From: Macrostomum hystrix
Taxonomy: Eukaryota; Platyhelminthes; Macrostomidae
NCBI GenBank assembly: GCA_950097015.1
Contig: CATNEN010000001.1
Location: 7,931,001-7,995,000 of the forward strand
Direction of reading: 5' to 3'
DNA: 64,000 nucleotides
In this document: piece by piece, positions 55,945 to 64,000 of the stretch
Numbering within the stretch: position 1 is the stretch's first letter
How the letters are laid out: each line of letters begins with the position of its first letter
Made by a program: the position numbers and the translations under genes
The notes under the pieces: model-generated
Databases searched by the model: none
The model's input: the letters and a program-made list of their open reading frames with translations, nothing else
Told to the model about the DNA's origin: nothing

Positions 55945-58900
55945 ATCAGTTGATTTTGAATCAGGTGGATTTTGAGTCAAATGATTTTGAGTCAGTTGAT
56001 TTTGGGTCAGGTGGTTTTGGGTCAGGTGATTTTGGGTTAGGTGATTTTGGGTCAGGTGATTTCGGGTCAGGTGGTTTTAGGTCAGGTGATTTCGGGTCAG
56101 GTGATTTTGGGTCAGGTGATTCTGGGTCAGTTGATTTCGGGTCAGGTGGTTTTGGGTCAGGTGATTTCGGGTCAGGTGGTTTTGGGTCAGGTGATTTCGG
56201 GTCAGGTGATTTTGGGTCAGTTGATTTCGGGTCAGGTGGTTTTGGGTCAGGTGATTTCGGGTCAGGTGATTTTAGGTCAGTTGATTTTGGGTCAGTTGAT
56301 TTTGGGTCAGTTTATTTTTGGTCAGGTGATTTCGAGTAAGTTGATTTTGGGTCAGGTGATTTTGGGTCAGGTGATTTTGGGTCACTGGATTTCGAGTTTG
56401 GTGATTTTGGGTCAGGTGATTTTGGGTCAGGTGATTTCGGGTTAGGTGATTTTGGGTCAGGTGATTTCGGGTCAGGTGGTTTTGGGTCAGGTGATTTCGG
56501 GTCAGGTGATTTTGGGTCAGTTGATTTCGGGTCAGGTGATTTTGGGTTAGGTGATTTTGGGTCAGGTGATTTTGGGTCATTTGATTTCGGGTCAGGTGGT
56601 TTTGGGTCAGGTGATTTCGGGTCAGGTGATTTTAGGTCAGTTGATTTTGGGTCAGTTGATTTTGGGTCAGTTTATTTTTGGTCAGGTGATTTCGAGTAAG
56701 TTGATTTTGGGTCAGGTGATTTTGGGTCAGGTGATTTTGGGTCACTGGATTTCGAGTTTGGTGATTTTGGGTCAGGTGATTTTGGGTCAGGTGATTTCGG
56801 GTTAGGTGATTTTGGGTCAGGTGATTCTGGGTCAGTTGATTTCGGGTCAGGTGGTTTTGGGTCAGGTGATTTCGGGTCAGTTGATTTCGGGTCAGGTGAT
56901 TTTGGGTCAGTTGATTTCGGGTCAGGTGATTTTGGGTTAGGTGATTTTGGGTCAGGTGATTTTGGGTCATTTGATTTCGGGTCAGGTGGTTTTAGGTCAG
57001 GTGATTTCGGGTCAGGTGATTTTAGGTCAGTTGATTTTGGGTCAGTTGATTTTGGGTCAGTTTATTTTTGGTCAGGTGATTTCGAGTAAGTTGATTTTGG
57101 GTCAGGTGATTTTGGGTCAGGTGATTTTGGGTCACTGGATTTCGAGTTTGGTGATTTTGGGTCAGGTGATTTTGGGTCAGGTGATTTCGGGTTAGGTGAT
57201 TTTGGGTCAGGTGATTTCGGGTCAGGTGGTTTTGGGTCAGGTGATTTCGGGTCAGGTGATTTTGGGTCAGTTGATTTCGGGTCAGGTGATTTTGGGTTAG
57301 GTGATTTTGGGTCAGGTGATTTTGGGTCATTTGATTTCGGGTCAGGTGGTTTTGGGTCAGGTGATTTCGGGTCAGGTGATTTTAGGTCAGTTGATTTTGG
57401 GTCAGTTGATTTTGGGTCAGTTTATTTTTGGTCAGGTGATTTCGAGTAAGTTGATTTTGGGTCAGGTGATTTTGGGTCAGGTGATTTTGGGTCACTGGAT
57501 TTCGAGTTTGGTGATTTTGGGTCAGGTGATTTTGGGTCAGGTGATTTCGGGTTAGGTGATTTTGGGTCAGGTGATTCTGGGTCAGTTGATTTCGGGTCAG
57601 GTGGTTTTGGGTCAGGTGATTTCGGGTCAGTTGATTTCGGGTCAGGTGATTTTGGGTCAGTTGATTTCGGGTCAGGTGATTTTGGGTTAGGTGATTTTGG
57701 GTCAGGTGATTTTGGGTCATTTGATTTCGGGTCAGGTGGTTTTAGGTCAGGTGATTTCGGGTCAGGTGATTTTAGGTCAGTTGATTTTGGGTCAGTTGAT
57801 TTTGGGTCAGATTATTTTTGGTCAGGTGATTTCGAGTAAGTTGATTTTGGGTCAGGTGATTTTGGGTCAGGTGATTTTGGGTCACTGGATTTCGAGTTTG
57901 GTGATTTTGGGTCAGGTGATTTTGGGTCAGGTGATTTCGGGTTAGGCGATTTTGGGTCAGGTGATTCTGGGTCAGTTGATTTCGGGTCAGGTGGTTTTGG
58001 GTCAGGTGATTTCGGGTCAGGTGATTTTGGGTCAGGTGATTTCGGGTCAGGTGATTTTGGGTTAGGTGATTTTGGGTCAGGTGATTTTGGGTCATTTGAT
58101 TTCGGGTCAGGTGGTTTTAGGTCAGGTGATTTCGGGTCAGGTGATTTCGGGTCAGTTGATTTTGGGTCAGTTTATTTTAGGTCAGGTGATTTCGAGTAAG
58201 TTGATTTTGGGTCAGGTGATTTTGGGTCACTGGATTTCGAGTTTGGTGATTTTGGGTCAGGTGATTTTGGGTCAGGTGATTTCGGGTTAGGTGATTTTGG
58301 GTCAGGTGATTCTGGGTCAGTTGATTTCGGGTCAGGTGGTTTTGGGTCAGGTGATTTCGGGTCAGGTGATTTTGGGTCAGGTGATTTCGGGTTAGGTGAT
58401 TTTGGGTCAGGTGATTCTGGGTCAGTTGATTTCGGGTCAGGTGGTTTTGGGTCAGGTGATTTCGGGTCAGGTGATTTTGGGTCAGGTGATTTCGGGTCAG
58501 GTGTTTATGGGTTAGGTGATTTTGGGTCATGTGATTTTGGGTCATTTGATTTCGGGTCAGGTGGTTTTAGGTCAGGTGATTTCGGGTCAGGTGATTTTGG
58601 GTCAGTTGATTTTGGGTCAGTTTATTTTAGGTCAGGTGATTTCGAGTAAGTTGATTTTGGGTCAGGTGATTTTGGGTCAGGTGATTTTGGGTCACTGGAT
58701 TTCGAGTTTGGTGATTTTGGGTTAGGTGATTTTGGGTCAGGTGATTCTGGGTCAGTTGATTTCGGGTCAGGTGGTTTTGGGTCAGGTGATTTCGGGTCAG
58801 GTGATTTTGGGTCAGTTGATATTGGGTCAGTTTATTTTAGGTCAGGTGATTTCGAGTAAGTTGATTTTGGGTCAGGTGATTTTGGGTCACTGGATTTCGA

Positions 58901-60725
58901 GTTTGGTGATTTTGGGTCAGGTGATTTTGGGTCAGGTGATTTCGGGTTAGGTGATTTTGGGTCAGGTGATTCTGGGTCAGTTGATTTCGGGTCAGGTGGT
59001 TTTGGGTCAGATGATTTCGGGTCAGGTGATTTTGGGTCAGGTGATTTCGGGTCAGGTGATTTTGGGTTAGGTGATTTTGGGTCAGGTGATTTTGGGTCAT
59101 TTGATTTCGGGTCAGGTGGTTTTAGGTCAGGTGATTTCGTGTCAGGTGATTTTGGGTCAGTTGATTTTGGGTCAGTTGATTTTGGGTCAGTTTATTTTAG
59201 GTCAGGTGATTTCGAGTAAGTTGATTTTGGGTCAGGTGATTTTGGGTCGGGTGATTTTGGGTCAGGTGATTTTGGGTCAGGTGATTTCGGGTCAGGTGAT
59301 TTTGGGTCAGGTGATTTTGGGTCATTTGATTTTGGGTCAGGTGATTTCGGGTCAGGTGATTCTGGATCATTTGATTTTGGGTCATTTGTTTTCGAGTCAG
59401 TTGATTTTAGGTCAGGTGATTCTGGGTCAGTTGATTTCGGGTCAGGTGATTTTAGGTCAGGTGATTTCGAGTAAGTTGATTTTGGGTCAGGTGATTTTGG
59501 GTCAGGTGATTTCGGGTCAGGTGATTTTGGGTCAGGTGATTTTGGGTCAGGTGATTTTGGGTCAGGTGATTTTGGGTCACTGGATTTCGAGTTTGGTGAT
59601 TTTGGGTTAGGTGATTTTGGGTCAGGTGATTCTGGGTCAGTTGATTTCGGGTCAGGTGGTTTTGGGTCAGGTGATTTCGGGTCAGGTGATTTTGGGTCAG
59701 GTGATTTCGGGTCAGGTGATTTTGGGTTAGGTGATTTTGGGTCAGGTGATTTTGGGTCATTTGATTTCGGGTCAGGTGGTTTTAGGTCAGGTGATTTCGG
59801 GTCAGGTGATTTTGGGTCAGTTGATATTGGGTCAGTTTATTTTAGGTCAGGTGATTTCGAGTAAGTTGATTTTGGGTCAGGTGATTTTGGGTCACTGGAT
59901 TTCGAGTTTGGTGATTTTGGGTCAGGTGATTTTGGGTCAGGTGATTTCGGGTTAGGTGATTTTGGGTCAGGTGATTCTGGGTCAGTTGATTTCGGGTCAG
60001 GTGGTTTTGGGTCAGATGATTTCGGGTCAGGTGATTTTGGGTCAGGTGATTTCGGGTCAGGTGATTTTGGGTTAGGTGATTTTGGGTCAGGTGATTTTGG
60101 GTCATTTGATTTCGGGTCAGGTGGTTTTAGGTCAGGTGATTTCGTGTCAGGTGATTTTGGGTCAGTTGATTTTGGGTCAGTTGATTTTGGGTCAGTTTAT
60201 TTTAGGTCAGGTGATTTCGAGTAAGTTGATTTTGGGTCAGGTGATTTTGGGTCGGGTGATTTTGGGTCAGGTGATTTTGGGTCAGGTGATTTCGGGTCAG
60301 GTGATTTTGGGTCAGGTGATTTTGGGTCATTTGATTTTGGGTCAGGTGATTTCGGGTCAGGTGATTCTGGATCATTTGATTTTGGGTCATTTGTTTTCGA
60401 GTCAGTTGATTTTAGGTCAGGTGATTCTGGGTCAGTTGATTTCGGGTCAGGTGATTTTAGGTCAGGTGATTTCGAGTAAGTTGATTTTGGGTCAGGTGAT
60501 TTTGGGTCAGGTGATTTCGGGTCAGGTGATTTTGGGTCAGGTGATTTTGGGTCAGGTGATTTTGGGTCAGGTGATTTTGGGTCAGGTGATTTCGGGTCAG
60601 GTGATTTTGGGTCAGGTGATTTTGGGTCAGGTGATTTTGGGTCACTTGATTTTGGGTCAGGTGATTTCGGGTCAGGTGATTTCGGGTCAGGTGATTTTGG
60701 GTCAGGTGATTTTGGGTCAGGTGAC
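55945..60725 (+). repeat. Minisatellite of about 4.8 kb, 15-bp unit GGGTCAGGTGATTTT, in intron 4
   Basis: Around 319 copies fill intron 4 of the unidentified gene (plus-strand view). Variants GATTTCG, GGTTTTG, GTTGATT and a marker GTCACTGGATTTCGAGTTTG recur at fixed distances, showing higher-order units. Identical stretches lie 750 bp apart in the first half and 1,005 bp apart in the second. The 12-mer GGGTCAGGTGAT is the exact complement of the core of the array in intron 2. All frames are open because 15 is a multiple of 3. Confidence 0.97.
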
Positions 60726-60746
60726 TTCTGGTTCTTCTTGTCTCAC

Positions 60747-60965
60747 CTGAGAAGAGGTAAATATGGTGTGTAATCGCTCAGCGTAGGTCACATAGTTCGG
60801 ACCGCTGTGGATGTCTCTAGAGGTGAACTTGCCGGACTGTTGATTGGATTTGACAGACGGTACGACTCCCAGTTTAAGGAACGGTGTCAAATCTGACAGC
60901 TGCAGAGGCTGTATTGGCAGATGGTAGAGCTGCAGACCCCACGGATTGCTTTGGTCTGTGTCCTC
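60747..60965 (-). CDS. Unidentified five-exon protein, exon 4
   Basis: Acceptor TTTACTCAATCAG, then 73 codons starting EDTDQSNPWGLQLYHLPIQP and ending LHTIFTSSQ, with donor CTCAG|GTGAGA. Phase 0 at both ends. No Cys. Mixed beta-type sequence with no family recognised. Confidence 0.6.
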
Positions 60966-61014
60966 CTGATTGAGTAAATTTATTTTGATTACTTCTGATA
61001 CCCAGTACTATCTG

Positions 61015-61460
61015 ACAACAAGTACTTCCCTTCTGACACAAAGTACTTCCCTTCTGACACCAAGTACTTCCCATCTGACACCAAGTACTTCCCTTCTGAC
61101 ACAAAGTACTTCCCTTCTGACACCAAGTACTTCCCTTCTGACACCAAGTACTTCCCATCTGACACCAAGTACTTTTCATCTGACACAAAGTACTTCCCTT
61201 CTGACACCAAGTACTTCCCTTCTGACACCAAGTACTTCCCTTCTGACACAAAGTACTTCCCTTCTGACACCAAGTACTTCCCATCTGACACCAAGTACTT
61301 CCCTTCTGACACAAAGTACTTCCCTTCTGACACAAAGTACTTCCCTTCTGACACCAAGTACTTCCCATCTGACAACAAGTACTTCCCTTCTGACACCAAG
61401 TACTTCCATCTGACAACAAGTACTTTCCATCTGACAAAAAGTACTGTCCATCTGACACTA
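61015..61460 (+). repeat. Minisatellite, 21-bp unit around CAAGTACTTCCCTTCTGACA, in intron 3
   Basis: About 21 copies inside intron 3 of the unidentified gene. Variants CCAAG/CAAAG and CCCTTC/CCCATC. The apparent fusion of coding sequence to repeat in the longest open frame here is reading through the intron. Confidence 0.95.
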
Positions 61461-61527
61461 GGACTAGTATGTGACTAATCGAAATGGCAGCCCCGTATGG
61501 CAGATTCCATGCCAAAAAGTAGCTCAC

Positions 61528-61810
61528 TTGATGCAGCATGCTCTCAGTGACCATTAGTATCTGGTTGAATGAGCAGACATCCCACGGCCTGCACATTTGA
61601 CCCAGGCCAATCTTCAATTCTCCGTCTAGGCTGGGATAATTCAAGCGTTTAACGCAGTCGAATTTGCTGTTGCTGCTAGTGTAGGTGTGAAATACGTACT
61701 CGGTGTGCTTGGCAACGTTGCCTAAAGCAAGACGGCCGATGTACATTGGCATGTCGCGCGAGCGCCCACCGTACTGGTAGCTCTCCTCTTCGGTGAGAAC
61801 GTACTTGTAC
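61528..61810 (-). CDS. Unidentified five-exon protein, exon 3
   Basis: Acceptor GATATTTGTGCAG, then one base completing a Leu codon and 94 codons (YKYVLTEEESYQYGG... to ILMVTESMLHQ), with donor GTGAGC. Contains GLGQMCRPWDVCSFNQILMV, which looks like a beta-propeller strand pair. The acidic linker and VFHTYTSSN strand fit the same idea. No family is assigned. Confidence 0.65.
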
Positions 61811-61854
61811 CTGCACAAATATCGCCGGCAGTGAATCGTGAACTTGTTCTGACA

Positions 61855-62615
61855 CCTGACTCTAGATCACCTGACCCTAGATCACCTGACCCTAGATCAC
61901 CTGACCCTAGATCACCTGACCCTAGATCACCTGACCCTAGATCACCTGACCCTAGATCACCTGACCCTAGATCACCTGACCCTAGATCACCTGACCCTAG
62001 ATCACTTGAATCTAGATCACTTGACTCTAGATCACCTGACCCTAGATCACCTGACACTAGATCACCTGACCCTAGATAACCTGACCCTAGATGACCTGAC
62101 CCTAGATCACATCTGACCCTGGATCACATCTGACCCTAGATCACCTGACCCTAGATCACCTGACCCTAGATCACATATGGCACTAGATCACCCGAATCTA
62201 GATCACCTGAACCTAGATCACCTGACCCTAGATCACCTGACCCTAGATCACCTGACCCTAGATCACCTGATCCTAGATCACCTGACCCTAGATCACCTGA
62301 CCCTAGATCACCTGATCCTAGATCACCTGACCCTAGATCACCTGACCCTAGATCACATATGACACTAGATCACCTGAACCTAGATCACCTGACCCTAGAT
62401 CACCTGACCCTAGATCACCTGACCCTAGATCACCTGATCCTAGATCACCTGACCCTAGATCACCTGACCCTAGATCACCTGATCCTAGATCACCTGACCC
62501 TAGATCACCTGACCCTAGATCACATATGACACTAGATCACCTGAATCTAGATCACCTGACCCTAGATCACCTGACCCTAGATCACCTGACCCTAGATCAC
62601 CTGACCCTAGATCTC
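61855..62615 (+). repeat. Minisatellite, 15-bp unit CTAGATCACCTGACC, in intron 2
   Basis: About 50 copies in intron 2 of the unidentified gene, with a supra-unit near 165 bp marked by GATCACATATGACACTAG and GATCCTAG variants. The core ATCACCTGACCC is the exact complement of GGGTCAGGTGAT in intron 4, but in opposite orientation. Confidence 0.97.
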
Positions 62616-62634
62616 TGATCCCAGCTCAGCTCAC

Positions 62635-62814
62635 AGGCTTATTCTGGTGCCCCACATCGACAAGAGCAAGCAGTTATCCTCCGTGAAGGCGATGAAGTCA
62701 GTTGGCAAGTTGATGTAGTGACAGTTTGTGTCGTCAAGCAGCCCGCCCTCCAAAATGGGATAAATACAGATGCCCTCGCTGAAGTGAGTGACGACCAATT
62801 CTAGTCGGTTTAAC
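62635..62814 (-). CDS. Unidentified five-exon protein, exon 2
   Basis: Acceptor CTGACCTGCACAG; the first base completes an Ala codon. It then reads LNRLELVVTHFSEGICIYPI and continues to MWGTRISL, with donor CT|GTGAGC in phase 2. If the donor were ignored a TGA stops the frame at once, which supports splicing here. Confidence 0.6.
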
Positions 62815-62900
62815 CTGTGCAGGTCAGTTGTTAAACAATTTAGAAAGTTTGATAATTCATGATGACACGAAAACTATCAGAGAGACCCAAACGGACTTAC

Positions 62901-63019
62901 GCAACATTCATGTGCACCTTCAGATCGCTAATGCTCGGCCGATTGGGTAAGAAATAGTTCAGCTTCAATGAGGAAAAGTTGCAATTTGATAAAAATCCAT
63001 CGAATTGATCAGTGATCAT
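62901..63019 (-). CDS. Unidentified five-exon protein, exon 1
   Basis: ATG at 63019 opens 39 codons plus two bases (MITDQFDGFLSNCNFSSLKL ... DLKVHMNV) to the donor GC|GTAAGT. All four joins of this gene agree in phase (2, 2, 0, 0), giving 351 residues. No signal peptide or membrane segment is visible, so a cytosolic protein is likely; a beta-propeller fold is a guess from exons 3 and 5. The start is the least certain point: an ATATATAAAG lies only about 10 bp upstream, too near for a TATA box if this ATG is used. Confidence 0.55.
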
Positions 63020-63244
63020 AGCTTCGCTTTATATATTTTATGTGACTTAATTTGAAATTAAGAGCTCTTAATTAGCATTAAGATTGAGACGACTCATTTT
63101 AACCATATAAATTCCAGAAGGCCATCACAAGTTTTATGTCTATGGTAATTCAAGTCGAATGAATTGCAAGGTGTCAAAATTATTTCGAATGCCTGATATG
63201 GCGATCAGATAGCTACTACTGATCCGTCTATTCTTATTCTTAAC

Positions 63245-63580
63245 CACCCGAACAGTCTCCTAACCCCACGCCGAAATGATCTCTCACACACACCAACCCA
63301 ACGCCGCAATAATCTCCCACCCTCACCAACGCCACGCCGCAATAATCTCCCACCCTCACCAACCTCACGCCGCACCCATCTCTCACCCTAACCAACCACA
63401 CGCCGCACCAATCTCTCACCCTCACCAACCCCACGCCGCAACAATCTCTCACCCTCACCAACCCCACGCCGCACCAATCTCTTACACTCAAGCCCACCCT
63501 AGACCACAAAATTCTCTCACCCTCACGCCATAATATTGTTGTACACAAATTCTCTGACCCTGAAGCCCACCCCCACACCG
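63245..63580 (+). repeat. Degenerate minisatellite, about 33-bp unit, around CTCACCAACCCCACGCCGCA
   Basis: About 8 copies with growing divergence to the right end (CAAGCCCACCC variants). It lies in the gap between the two divergent genes starting at 63019 (minus) and 63748 (plus). Confidence 0.9.
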
Positions 63581-63747
63581 TAAATACACGATATACTTTA
63601 GCTCATAAGCTTCATTGAAAACGCGCAACGCATGAACCTACGAATTACAGATTTTGTCTTTGGCTGAAACTGCGCCTTAGAGCTGAAGGAAGTTAGTGTC
63701 TTTTGTTCGCAAATTCACTTGATCAAACAGAAAAACTAAAGCTAGAA

Positions 63748-64000
63748 ATGTGTCACAAATGGCTGCAATGTCTACTATTCGACTGGACAAGAGCCAAAGC
63801 CAGAAGAGGCTTTTACATCACCGGCTGTTTCGTGTCCGCAGTGGCCATCACATCCTCTTTGGTCAGCCTGATAGGCTTTGCTATCGATTATTCAGATGGA
63901 CAGCCACTCTATGATGGCCTGTCATCAATGAGCCATCGCATTGGTTATGTCCTGTGCCTATTGTTAGCTCTGCTGGCCTGTCTGCCACCGATGATTTTTG
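63748..64000 (+). CDS. Start of a multi-pass membrane protein gene, cut by the window end
   Basis: ATG at 63748 opens 84 codons with no stop before the window ends. Residues 1-20 are Cys/Arg-containing (MCHKWLQCLL..RAKARRG), then hydrophobic segments near 21-45 and 64-84 flank an outer loop with DYSDGQPLYDG. The pattern of TM, short loop, TM suggests a four-helix (claudin- or PMP22-like) or other small multi-pass protein. No diagnostic motif is in reach. Confidence 0.5.
   Translation, partial: MCHKWLQCLLFDWTRAKARRGFYITGCFVSAVAITSSLVSLIGFAIDYSDGQPLYDGLSSMSHRIGYVLCLLLALLACLPPMIF

Noticed and set aside
55950-60750. Many ORFs such as MILGQVILG repeats
   Set aside because: 15-bp intronic minisatellite; repeated starts reflect higher-order repeats, not a gene family.
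60874-61818. 314-codon ORF joining coding sequence to KGSTWCQ repeats
   Set aside because: It reads through the GTGAGC donor at 61527 into an intronic 21-bp minisatellite; splicing removes the repeat.

Overview
The window is animal nuclear DNA. It holds intron-containing genes with GT-AG splice sites, a Hox gene, a DEG/ENaC channel, an M1 aminopeptidase, a lingerer/UBAP2-like gene, a tRNA-derived SINE, and relics of P-like, Crypton-like, LINE and MITE elements. The Hox homeodomain ends in MKLKKE and is followed by a UbdA-like peptide (QQIRELNAE), which places it with Ubx/abd-A/Lox2/Lox4. Together with the F-type lectin gene this suggests an invertebrate bilaterian, most likely a lophotrochozoan. 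No species can be named from sequence alone.

Layout: 1-2.6 kb is a palindrome-rich inverted-repeat element around a decayed tyrosine recombinase. 3.16-3.97 kb is a two-exon secreted F-type lectin gene (+). 4.57-6.49 kb is a P-like transposon relic with long terminal inverted repeats (TIRs) and an 8-bp target duplication. 6.89-7.08 kb is a lectin pseudogene. 9.1-9.4 kb has SINE pieces. 9.68-10.91 kb is a single-exon seven-helix receptor-like gene (-). 12.4-18.5 kb is mostly minisatellites. 19.04-26.86 kb is a two-exon Hox gene (-) whose 7.1-kb intron is largely tandem repeat. 27.4-28.0 and 30.4-34.2 kb are minisatellites, the second 3.8 kb long. 35.78-41.43 kb is a lingerer/UBAP2-like gene (-) with four main exons and a probable 9-nt microexon. 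42.2-42.6 kb has a clustered 15-mer motif. 44.26-45.26 kb is a LINE 3' end split by a 546-bp MITE. 48.16-49.79 kb is a DEG/ENaC subunit (-). 51.77-54.73 kb is a membrane M1 aminopeptidase (-). 55.57-63.02 kb is a five-exon unidentified gene (-) with minisatellites in introns 2, 3 and 4. 63.75 kb to the end is the start of a membrane protein gene (+).

Most recognisable genes lie on the minus strand. Roughly one third of the window is minisatellite with units of 15-33 bp, much of it inside introns. Because many of these arrays lack stop codons in several frames they create long false ORFs, which are not annotated. Exon joins below were inferred by eye from splice consensus and phase agreement, not from transcripts.
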